DNA of 8,367 nt from positions 1-8,367 of the forward strand of contig JAKPMW010000011.1 of NCBI GenBank assembly GCA_029548715.1, read 5' to 3'. Under the pieces are notes generated by a model, which was not told the DNA's origin, did not search any database, and saw only the letters and a program-made list of their open reading frames with translations. Origin of the DNA: Spirochaetota bacterium (lineage in GTDB: Bacteria; Spirochaetota; JAGLSM01; JAKPMW01). A program made the position numbers and the translations under genes. This document shows positions 1-6,238 of the stretch, one piece after another. Position 1 is the stretch's first letter. Each line of letters starts with the position of its first letter.

Positions 1-1
1 C

Positions 2-106
2 GCCGAGAGGCTGAAAATGATTTTCAGGGAACAGTCAGGACTCCTGACATTTGGCGATGCATACATCGAGAGTCAGGGTGATTATCGCAGGATCGAACCC
101 CGCTAA
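2..106 (+). CDS. C-terminal end of an unidentified protein (partial, starts left of the window)
   Basis: One plus-strand frame is open from the left edge to a TAA at 104-106 and encodes 34 residues, beginning AERLKMIFREQ and ending DYRRIEPR. The composition is protein-like: mixed hydrophobic and charged residues, with the segment LLTFGDAYIES in the middle. The gene would end 10 bases before the hairpin at 116-140, a natural position for a gene convergent with the branching-enzyme operon. A competing frame is open to a TGA at 79-81, but its peptide looks less natural. I do not recognise the family from this tail and give no function. Two perfect dyads (11-27 and 34-48) lie inside it. Confidence 0.5.
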   Translation, partial: AERLKMIFREQSGLLTFGDAYIESQGDYRRIEPR

Positions 107-115
107 CAAATACAA

Positions 116-140
116 GGGAGGGCCAAAAAACGGCCCTCCC
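116..140 (-). terminator. Intrinsic terminator of the branching-enzyme operon
   Basis: There is a perfect 9-bp inverted repeat, GGGAGGGCC (116-124) and GGCCCTCCC (132-140), with a 7-base A-rich loop. Read on the minus strand, the stem is followed by TTGTATTTGTT, a moderately T-rich tract. It sits 15 bases past the stop of the minus-strand branching enzyme. On the plus strand no T-tract follows the stem, so termination of the convergent left-hand gene here is less certain. Confidence 0.75.
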
Positions 141-155
141 CAGTGGACACGCCTG

Positions 156-1751
156 TCAGTCGCAATAGACCCTGAAGTCGATATCGGGGAAGATGCTGTC
201 CTTGCGCTCAAGTGCGCTCACAACCGTTTCATCGACGGTCCCGCTTTTTACAGCGTAGTACAAATCGGTAAAGCGGTTGATGTGGTCCTTGGTCCGTTTG
301 ACAGCGTATTCGACCATGGTGTTGGTCTTCATGATGAATGCCCAGTCCGAGCTCTGTGCAAGAAGGAGCTCGCGGGCAGCCTGGTTCAATGCCCTCCGGA
401 TAACGCCCTCGGCGTTTCGGTGTGCGTTGGCCAGCTCGTTCATCCGTTCGGCAGCCTTGTGCAGGTGCCGGTAGATCCAGTCGTTGGTGCTGTTGAGCCA
501 GACCTCGGCATAGCCCTTGTTTCCCCAGCTCGAGAGCGAGGGTGTTGCCGTCTGCTGATCGGGATGCCGCTCGAGGTATTCCGAGGGAGTGATCAGTTCG
601 ATGCAGTCTGATTCGGTGGACACCTTCCGCAGGAGGAAGTTGAGGAAATCCGGCCCCTCGTACCACCAGTGTCCGAAGAGCTCGGCATCGTAGGGTGAAA
701 CCACAATCGGGGTTTTGCCATCCATGACACCAGAGAGATGCTCGACCTGCTTTTCGCGGTTGAACATGAAATTGCCCGCATGCTCGGCGGCCATCTCAAG
801 GGCCTTTTGCCGGTTGTAGGGCTCCTTGTACATGGTCCGGCCCGTGATCCGGTAATACTTGATGCCTGTATTGATGCGCAGGCCGGATTCGTGGATGTAG
901 GGCTTGATGTATTCGAAATCGAGGTCGAATCCGATGTCACGGTAAAATTCGCGGTAGTTGAAATCGCCCGGGTAGCCTTCCTCGGACGACCAGACCGATT
1001 TGGACGACTCGATGTCGCGGCCAAAGGCCGCGACCCGGTTGGGACAGAAGAGGGGGGCAAAGACACCGTAGCGCGGGCGCTTGTCGGCGTGCAGGATCCC
1101 GTGGGAATCGACGAAGAAGAAGCGGATGCCCGCTTCGCCCAGGAAGGTCTCCAGGCCTGGATAGTAGCCGCATTCGCCGTTCCAGATACCGCGCGGGGAA
1201 CGGCCGAAATGCCGTTCGTAATCCCGCCTGGCAACCTGGATCTGGGCCCGGACGGCATTGGGGTAGAGATCCATCAGGGGCATGAAACCGTGGGTGGCAC
1301 CGCAGGTGATGATTTCAAGCTTCCCCAGATCCTGAAAGCGCCTGAATCCGGTGATCAGGTTTTTCCGGTATACATCCTCGAAGAGATACCTGCAGCGCTC
1401 GAATTTTTCGAGGTACATCTTGGCTGTTTCGTGAAACTCGGGCATCCAGCGGGTTCGCTCGACTTCCTTTTCCGCCAGCTCAATCAGCTCACGGATGTGC
1501 TTGAGATACCGGTTTTGCAGCAATTCGTCCGCCAGCATGTTCGCCAGGGGCGGGGTGATGGACATGGTGATGCGGAAGTCGATATTGTCCCGCACCAGAC
1601 CCTCATAGACGTCGAGCAGGGGAAGATAGGTTTCCGTGATGGCCTCATACAGCCAGTCTTCCTCAAGAAAGTCCTCATACTCGGGATGCCGGACAAAGGG
1701 CAGGTGCGCGTGCAGAACGAGGGCGAGATAACCTTTCGTGTTTTTGGCCAT
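156..1751 (-). CDS. GH57 1,4-alpha-glucan branching enzyme (DUF1957-type C-terminus)
   Basis: This cytoplasmic 531-residue enzyme should transfer alpha-1,4-glucan segments to form alpha-1,6 branches in a glycogen-like polymer. Visible GH57 motifs are HAHLP (14-18), ITCGATHGFMPLM (148-160), WNGECGY (190-196, with E193 at the nucleophile position) and PYDAELFGHWWYEGP (353-367, with D355 at the acid/base position). The residue spacing closely matches the characterised Thermococcus GH57 branching enzyme. C-terminal branching-enzyme signatures SSWGNKGY (407-414) and QSSDWAFIM (466-474) support branching activity over an amylase or 4-alpha-glucanotransferase. There is no signal peptide. The ATG is preceded on the minus strand by GGAAGGAAG (1755-1763). 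The gene lies 31 bases downstream of the DUF4912 gene and is probably co-transcribed with it. The residues just before the nucleophile are Asn-Gly, where I recall Leu-Pro in many relatives. Confidence 0.93.
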   Translation of the reverse strand: MAKNTKGYLALVLHAHLPFVRHPEYEDFLEEDWLYEAITETYLPLLDVYEGLVRDNIDFRITMSITPPLANMLADELLQNRYLKHIRELIELAEKEVERTRWMPEFHETAKMYLEKFERCRYLFEDVYRKNLITGFRRFQDLGKLEIITCGATHGFMPLMDLYPNAVRAQIQVARRDYERHFGRSPRGIWNGECGYYPGLETFLGEAGIRFFFVDSHGILHADKRPRYGVFAPLFCPNRVAAFGRDIESSKSVWSSEEGYPGDFNYREFYRDIGFDLDFEYIKPYIHESGLRINTGIKYYRITGRTMYKEPYNRQKALEMAAEHAGNFMFNREKQVEHLSGVMDGKTPIVVSPYDAELFGHWWYEGPDFLNFLLRKVSTESDCIELITPSEYLERHPDQQTATPSLSSWGNKGYAEVWLNSTNDWIYRHLHKAAERMNELANAHRNAEGVIRRALNQAARELLLAQSSDWAFIMKTNTMVEYAVKRTKDHINRFTDLYYAVKSGTVDETVVSALERKDSIFPDIDFRVYCD

Positions 1752-1782
1752 GATCTTCCTTCCGTGTTGTGTAGTTGCCCTC

Positions 1783-2859
1783 TCAGGGGATGTCGACGCG
1801 GGTTGAGCGCGTTACGATGGGTGTGATCTGTTTTTCCATATCGCCATCGGCATTGACGGCATGTACGGGTATGACCTGTTCGCCGTCCGGCAGGGCAAAG
1901 CGGACACTGAAGGTTCCATCCGGGCGCAGCCTGAGCGGCTGTCCCTGGAGTGTGACTTTCGCATCGGGTTCGGTCGCGCCATAGACGATGAGCTCGGTGT
2001 TCACCACAAGCCAGAAATCCTTTCCCTTTCCGCCTGCCTCGTCCTTTCGAGGGATGTTGGACGAACTTGCAACGGCACCGGAAGAGAGGTTGGCCGCAAG
2101 ATGCTGGGCAAGGAGGGCCCCGATGGATTCGCTGCCTGCCAGCTCGGTAACCTTGTATCCGCCGGAGATCCGGTACATTTCGGCGGCCGCCTCATCCGGA
2201 GCATGCCACTGGACGTCCTCGTCGATCCGGTCCGAAAGGGTATCCCGCGGGGTCAGGACCGTGTTGGAGCGGGCGATGAGGACAAAGCCCCCGTCTGCAC
2301 CGAGGACGCCGAGATCAATGCACCAGGATTTGTCCGGTGTCGGCATCTGGAGGTACCAGTTGTTGGTGATATCGTTGACGTCCACGTCAAAGTGATCGTT
2401 GGCGTTGAAGCCGTTGAATGAGACGCCGGTGACATCCCAGACTCGCAGGACGAGTCGCCTGGTATCGGCACCGAGCATGCCCAGCTCCCGCCTCTTGTCG
2501 TGGTTGATCTCCCAGTAGACAAAGAGCCAGTACGGGTCGCGCACCATGGCGACGATTTTTGTATCGCCGTACCCCTGGGGGAGGTCCCGGGTTTCATCGA
2601 TCGGGTACTCCGGCTCGGCGACAAGCCGCTTGTCCTGCATCTCGAATTTCTTGCTGGCGCCCTTGACTTCGAGGTTTTCGTCGTCAAGGCGGAGAGAGCG
2701 GGGAGAGCCCGGGCTGCCGTCGGATGTGACATCCATCGCCTTGAGGATGGCGTCGATCAGATTGGCCGAGGTCAGGCTGGCAGCCCCCTCGATGCCCAGT
2801 TCAGACGCGATATTCAGCAGTTCCTTTTTCGACTTTTGCTTGAGCGTGGTCTTGTTCAT
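1783..2859 (-). CDS. DUF4912 domain protein with Rho_N/SAP-like N-terminus
   Basis: The protein has 358 residues and three parts. Residues 1-43 resemble a Rho_N/SAP helical module (KKELLNIASELGIEG, then LTSANLIDAIL). Residues 50-85 are a polar linker. Residues 88-235 form the DUF4912 core, with features such as TKIVAMVRDPYWLFVYWEI (100-118), LRVWDVTGV (138-146), NNWYLQMP (166-173) and GGFVLIARSN (190-199). After a low-complexity Ser/Ala/Gly/Lys stretch (255-280), residues 282-350 look like a small beta domain (FWLVVNTELIVYG, then DGTFSVRF). No catalytic motif, signal peptide or membrane segment is evident. DUF4912 genes are often found beside GH57 glucan enzymes, but no biochemical role is established. 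It is the first gene of the minus-strand operon. The start is supported by AGAGGG (2868-2873) 8 bases upstream; another ATG sits 4 bases further upstream in a different frame. Confidence 0.85.
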   Translation of the reverse strand: MNKTTLKQKSKKELLNIASELGIEGAASLTSANLIDAILKAMDVTSDGSPGSPRSLRLDDENLEVKGASKKFEMQDKRLVAEPEYPIDETRDLPQGYGDTKIVAMVRDPYWLFVYWEINHDKRRELGMLGADTRRLVLRVWDVTGVSFNGFNANDHFDVDVNDITNNWYLQMPTPDKSWCIDLGVLGADGGFVLIARSNTVLTPRDTLSDRIDEDVQWHAPDEAAAEMYRISGGYKVTELAGSESIGALLAQHLAANLSSGAVASSSNIPRKDEAGGKGKDFWLVVNTELIVYGATEPDAKVTLQGQPLRLRPDGTFSVRFALPDGEQVIPVHAVNADGDMEKQITPIVTRSTRVDIP

Positions 2860-2907
2860 TCATTGTCCCTCTTTTTCGTGCTTGCGGTCCAGCGGTATGG
2901 AATCTGG

Positions 2908-2922
2908 ACTTCAGGCTGAAGT
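2908..2922. promoter_or_regulatory. Perfect dyad ACTTCA-GGC-TGAAGT, possible operator
   Basis: Six-base arms with a three-base centre lie 49-63 bases upstream of the DUF4912 start. The left half, GACTTCAGG (2907-2915), recurs exactly at 2985-2993 in the same intergenic region. The right arm overlaps the edge of the candidate minus-strand -10 at 2921-2926. That arrangement fits an operator, but it could also be a small RNA hairpin. No regulator is encoded nearby that I can match to it. Confidence 0.3.
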
Positions 2923-2947
2923 TTTATCCGGTGCCCCGACCTGTCCA
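2921..2947 (-). promoter_or_regulatory. Weak sigma70-like promoter candidate for the DUF4912/branching-enzyme operon
   Basis: On the minus strand, TGGACA (2947-2942; 5 of 6 bases match TTGACA) and TAAAAC (2926-2921; 4 of 6 match TATAAT) are separated by 15 bases, shorter than the optimal 17. Transcription would start near 2914, giving a leader of about 55 bases before the DUF4912 ATG. The short spacer keeps confidence low. Confidence 0.3.
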
Positions 2948-2980
2948 ACCCGGCCAGGTGCCACCGTGCCTGTCGTCGGG
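2935..2980. other. Nested inverted repeats in the divergent intergenic region (possible leader RNA structure)
   Basis: An outer pair, CCCGAC (2935-2940) and GTCGGG (2975-2980), encloses an inner hairpin, CAGGTGC (2955-2961), loop CACC, GTGCCTG (2966-2972), whose stem includes two G-T wobble pairs. An alternative pairing is ACCTG (2939-2943) with CAGGT (2955-2959), which would be mutually exclusive with both. If the plus-strand GH57 transcript starts upstream, this would lie in a long 5' leader. It matches no riboswitch class that I recognise. The rest of 2860-3131 shows no gene. Confidence 0.3.
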
Positions 2981-3119
2981 CATTGACTTCAGGTAAAGGT
3001 ACCACATGAAAGTCCCGAATTCAGCTTGTACCGGGCTGCAGACTTTTTTCGATGTCTGTTTCCTCCTCGCGGTCAGTACATTTTCCCCGATTTCTCCGGT
3101 TTTGGAAAGAAAAACCTGC

Positions 3120-3125
3120 AGGGGG
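3120..3125 (+). promoter_or_regulatory. Ribosome binding site fixing the GH57/DUF3536 start
   Basis: AGGGGG sits 6 bases before the ATG at 3132. No comparable site precedes the in-frame ATG at 3006. Together with the GH57 motif starting a dozen residues after 3132, this decides the start. Confidence 0.6.
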
Positions 3126-3131
3126 CTGTTG

Positions 3132-5654
3132 ATGTCGGGTGAAGCGCAACTCTGGGTGATAGTGCATGGACATTTTTACCAGCCTCCCCGTGAAGATCCA
3201 TGGGCAGGTCTGATTGATCATCAGGATTCGGCTCGTCCCTGGCACGACTGGAACGAGCGGATCAATGCGGAATGCTATGCCGCCAATACGGATGCCCGGA
3301 CCCTTGACAGGGATGGCCGGATCACCGGGATCATCAACAACTACGAGCACATCTCCTTCAATTTCGGGCCGACCCTGCTCTCGTGGCTTGAGCGCCATGA
3401 CCCGCGCACGTATGAGGCCATCCTTGCATCCGATGCTGTCTCTGCTGCCCGTAATGGCGGACACGGGAATGCCATAGCCCAGGTGTACAACCACATGATC
3501 CTGCCTCTGGCCAGCGAGAGGGACAAGATCACCCAGATCCGCTGGGGGCTGGCGGATTTCGCCTCCCGCTTTGGCCGGCAGGCCGAAGGGGTCTGGCTGG
3601 CCGAAACAGCGATCAATCTGGATACGGTGGATGCCCTGATCAGTGAGGGAGTTCGCTTTGTGATTCTCTCGCCCACCCAGGCCCAGGAGGTGCGTCTGCC
3701 CGGCGGGGACTGGGTGGATGTATCAAACAATTCGATCGACACGTCTGTTCCATGGAACATTCACACCCGGCGGGGGAGCCTCGCCGTCTTTTTTTATGAC
3801 CTTGAAATCTCCAAGGCGGTCGGGTTTGAACATCTTCTGACCAATGCCGGTCATTTTGCGGATCGACTTGCCTCCGCCTGGTCTGAGAGCCGGCTTGGGC
3901 CAATGGTGAACATTGCGACTGACGGGGAGAGTTACGGGCATCACGAGCCGTTTGCCAACATGTGCCTTGCCGCCATGATCGCCGAAAATGCCGTTCGTCC
4001 AAGATTCAGGCTTTCGAATTATGGACAGTACCTCGAAGCATGCCCTCCCCGGGGAGAGGTGCGCCTCAAGGAGGGGAATGGCGGACTTGGAACCGCGTGG
4101 AGCTGTGCCCACGGCATTGGCCGCTGGATGGAAGACTGTGGCTGCGGGGGCGGCGGGCCGGGCGGCTGGCATCAGCGCTGGAGAGGCCCGCTGCGGGCCG
4201 CCTTTGACCTGCTCAGGGACACGCTCTGGGATGCCAGCATGACGGCGGTTGCGGGGATGCTGGGTGATTTTGAGGCGGCACGCAACGATTACATCCACGT
4301 GATGCGGGCCGGGGAGCATGAGGCTGCGGGAACGGTCAGGGGAGACGGCTCGCGGTCTGCCTTTGAGGACCTGCTTGCACGGCATGCGTTGCGCCTGCTG
4401 ACCGATGGGGAGAAGGCACAACTGAGGGCCATTTTTGAGGCGCAGCGAAATGCGCTCTATATGTATACCAGTTGTGGCTGGTTTTTTTCGGAGATCTCGG
4501 GGCTGGAAGGGGTTCAGTGCATGCGGTATGCGGCCCGTGCGATGGATCTTGCCGCTGCCTGGCTTCCCGAGGACATGGAGGAACAGGTGCTCGCGATTCT
4601 TGAAACCGCACCTTCAAACGTCTCGCATTTTGGCAACGGGCGCCGTGTCTGGACCGAACTTGTCCGCAAACATGTTCTGGACAGCGAGAAGGTGGTCAAC
4701 CAGTTTGTGCTGGGTCACCTCTTCGCTGGTGGTCCCGAAAAGGGCCGAATGCTGTATTACACCCTCAACCTCAGCCAGATCGAGGAGACCCGCGGGGCCG
4801 ACGGGGCATTCCTGTTCAGCGGAGCGGCTGCACTGGAGGACGGGATGAGCTGGGCGACCTCGCACTGGTTCTGGTTTGTGCGCTTTATGCCTCCCGCCGG
4901 GATTACCTTCTGGGCCCGTTCGTCTGATGATGCCCGCCTTGGCGGGTGGCTGCGCGAGGTATTTCGCGGCACCCCGCCCGGGGAGCTCTTTCGCCGGATG
5001 AAGGAGTGGATTCCGCGAACCCTCGGTCTGGGGGATCTCAAATACGAGCAGCGGGGACTGCTTGTTGAAGCGCTCTTCCGCGAAAGGATTGAGGCCCTCC
5101 AGCAGCCGGATGCGGCGGAGCGGCTGGATGAGATCCTTGAAATGGCAGCAGTCTTTGGCACACAGGGGGTTCCTCTGCCTGAAGATGTCAGGCCGGCAAT
5201 CGAAATGCTTTGCAATTCCATCATCCGCCGCGAGCTCGTGCGGTTTTCGGCTGGCGACGATACCTGTGATTTTGCAACTGTGGCCCGCATTTTTGAGTCT
5301 GCGCGGCACACGGGGCTCAGCATAAACCGGACCGCGGTAGCGGACATCTATACGAGACAGCTGGTTGTCCGCTATGAGGCGTTTGCGGCCAGCCCGCTTG
5401 ATGAGGGAGCCTGGTCTTCGCTGGCAGCGCTGCTGGCCTTTGCCAACCGGGCCGGGCTTGAATATGACCGCCGCTGGATCGAAAACCGGGCCTGGAAGGA
5501 TCTGCACGGGATCGTTGTCCCTGCCATCAGTCGTGGCCGGACAGGGGACGATCTTCTGGTGCAGCGGTACCTTGATGCCGCCGAGCAGGTCAATCTGCAG
5601 ATAACCCACTGGCGACAACGGGCAGCGGAAGTTTTCGGACAGGAGGCGGGGTGA
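3132..5654 (+). CDS. GH57 family protein with DUF3536 C-terminal region
   Basis: This 840-residue, probably cytoplasmic protein belongs to the GH57 clade that carries DUF3536, presumably acting on alpha-glucans; its exact reaction is not established. The N-terminal GH57 barrel shows HGHFYQPPREDPW (12-24), INNYEHISFNFGP (68-80), GHGNAIAQVYNHMILP (110-125), VWLAETA (154-160, with E158 at the nucleophile position) and ATDGESYGHHEP (262-273, with D264 as likely acid/base). The family segment CAHGIGRW (325-332), DCGC (335-338), then GWHQRWRGPLR (345-355) follows. The DUF3536 part begins near 435 with AQRNALYMYTSCGWFFSEIS (437-456) and SNVSHFGNGR (495-504). The remainder is helix-rich. An in-frame ATG at 3006 would add 42 residues with a hydrophobic stretch, but it lacks a good ribosome site. 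The stop overlaps the next gene's ATG by one base. Confidence 0.92.
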   Translation: MSGEAQLWVIVHGHFYQPPREDPWAGLIDHQDSARPWHDWNERINAECYAANTDARTLDRDGRITGIINNYEHISFNFGPTLLSWLERHDPRTYEAILASDAVSAARNGGHGNAIAQVYNHMILPLASERDKITQIRWGLADFASRFGRQAEGVWLAETAINLDTVDALISEGVRFVILSPTQAQEVRLPGGDWVDVSNNSIDTSVPWNIHTRRGSLAVFFYDLEISKAVGFEHLLTNAGHFADRLASAWSESRLGPMVNIATDGESYGHHEPFANMCLAAMIAENAVRPRFRLSNYGQYLEACPPRGEVRLKEGNGGLGTAWSCAHGIGRWMEDCGCGGGGPGGWHQRWRGPLRAAFDLLRDTLWDASMTAVAGMLGDFEAARNDYIHVMRAGEHEAAGTVRGDGSRSAFEDLLARHALRLLTDGEKAQLRAIFEAQRNALYMYTSCGWFFSEISGLEGVQCMRYAARAMDLAAAWLPEDMEEQVLAILETAPSNVSHFGNGRRVWTELVRKHVLDSEKVVNQFVLGHLFAGGPEKGRMLYYTLNLSQIEETRGADGAFLFSGAAALEDGMSWATSHWFWFVRFMPPAGITFWARSSDDARLGGWLREVFRGTPPGELFRRMKEWIPRTLGLGDLKYEQRGLLVEALFRERIEALQQPDAAERLDEILEMAAVFGTQGVPLPEDVRPAIEMLCNSIIRRELVRFSAGDDTCDFATVARIFESARHTGLSINRTAVADIYTRQLVVRYEAFAASPLDEGAWSSLAALLAFANRAGLEYDRRWIENRAWKDLHGIVVPAISRGRTGDDLLVQRYLDAAEQVNLQITHWRQRAAEVFGQEAG
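5641..5646 (+). promoter_or_regulatory. Ribosome binding site inside the GH57/DUF3536 gene end
   Basis: A perfect AGGAGG lies in the last codons of the upstream gene, 7 bases from the ATG at 5654 but only 4 from the in-frame GTG at 5651. This favours ATG 5654 as the start and suggests translational coupling through the TGATG overlap. Confidence 0.75.
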
Positions 5655-6199
5655 TGGCTGAGGTCAGTTCAAGGATCGTTGATTTTTTTGTCAGTCAACT
5701 GGGTGCGCCCTCCCCTCTCGAAAAATATCGCAGACAGGGAGAGTGGGCATCCAGGGATGTGATCCCCGCCTTTACCAAGGCCCTGCTTGCGAAAGGCAAC
5801 CGCATGCAGCTCAAGCAGGCAGGGCGGGCCTTTGCCGCCCTTGTCCTTGAGGATCTCGAGTCGCTGTACGAGTACCAGACGGTCCAGGAGGCAATCGGGT
5901 TTTTGCCCAAGGTCTTTACCCATTATCTCCATGGCGACGGGGCAGGGATCTGGAAAACGGACAATATCTCTCCCGGATTCGTCTGCCTGAGGGAAAACAC
6001 CCCGTTTGACTGTTTTTTCACCGAGGGTTTGTTGCTTGGCTTGCTGCAGCTTTTGGGGGCTGCCGGGGCAGTCGTGCACCAGACGGATTGCAGGGAGGAC
6101 AACCCCCGCGCAAAATTCTGTGTGTACGAGCTCAAATGGATGCGCTCGAATCTGACCCGGTCTGCCGGACCAGCCCGACTCCCAAGGCGCCCGCGGTAA
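5654..6199 (+). CDS. Small protein with V4R-like C-terminus, possible sensor, coupled to GH57/DUF3536
   Basis: The protein has 181 residues, no signal peptide and no membrane segment. The first 105 residues look helical (RIVDFFVSQLG; the region around AFAALVLEDLESLYEY). Residues 117-161 resemble the end of V4R/heme-NO-binding-like domains: an aromatic-rich TEGLLLGLLQLLGA helix (123-136), a beta strand AVVHQTDC (139-146), then C156-VYELKW. V4R proteins typically end in Cys-x7-Cys followed by a strand; here the spacing is Cys-x9-Cys (C146, C156). Cys111 and Cys120 are also present. The assignment is by pattern only and could be wrong. The basic, proline-rich tail (167-181, ending ARLPRRPR) is partly encoded by the terminator stem and looks like non-domain sequence. 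Start choice: AGGAGG at 5641 and one-base overlap with the GH57 stop argue for ATG 5654. Co-translation suggests a role linked to the GH57 protein. Confidence 0.65.
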   Translation: MAEVSSRIVDFFVSQLGAPSPLEKYRRQGEWASRDVIPAFTKALLAKGNRMQLKQAGRAFAALVLEDLESLYEYQTVQEAIGFLPKVFTHYLHGDGAGIWKTDNISPGFVCLRENTPFDCFFTEGLLLGLLQLLGAAGAVVHQTDCREDNPRAKFCVYELKWMRSNLTRSAGPARLPRRPR

Positions 6200-6212
6200 C
6201 GCGGGTCTTTTT
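6190..6212 (+). terminator. Intrinsic terminator overlapping the V4R-like gene's stop codon
   Basis: CCCGCG (6190-6195), loop GTAA, CGCGGG (6200-6205), then TCTTTTT. The stem is six G-C pairs with a GNRA-type tetraloop. The TAA stop (6197-6199) lies in the loop. It should end the GH57/DUF3536 operon before mfd. Confidence 0.75.
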
Positions 6213-6226
6213 GTATCTCCAGCGGC

Positions 6227-6232
6227 TATATT
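6227..6232 (+). promoter_or_regulatory. -10-like hexamer TATATT just before mfd
   Basis: TATATT matches 5 of 6 bases of TATAAT. Transcription would start about 7 bases after it, at or next to the mfd ATG (6239). No convincing -35 exists at the expected 6204-6209, which falls on the terminator arm, so this is weak. Confidence 0.3.
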
Positions 6233-6238
6233 TCAATC

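Noticed and set aside
80..108. tRNA T-arm-like sequence GGATCGAACCCC
   Set aside because: Each strand's T-stem has a mismatch, no CCA or acceptor partner is present, and on the minus strand the D and anticodon arms would fall in the terminator hairpin.
738..1826. Long 362-codon plus-strand open frame antisense to the branching enzyme
   Set aside because: It mirrors a clearly conserved GH57 enzyme on the other strand. GC-rich codon use leaves antisense frames open, and the peptide has no recognisable domain.
4614..5618. Minus-strand 334-codon open frame inside the GH57/DUF3536 gene
   Set aside because: It is antisense to a conserved protein with family signatures and has no domain or ribosome site of its own. 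It is a composition shadow.
6088..6116. TTGCAG/CAAAAT as a 17-spaced promoter for mfd
   Set aside because: It matches only 3 of 6 and 4 of 6 bases, and it lies upstream of the terminator at 6190-6212, so its transcript would have to read through.
6152..6199. Possible frameshift creating the Arg/Pro-rich tail of the V4R-like protein
   Set aside because: The domain-like part already ends near residue 161 and no other frame clearly continues it. The tail is more simply read-on into the terminator stem before the first stop.
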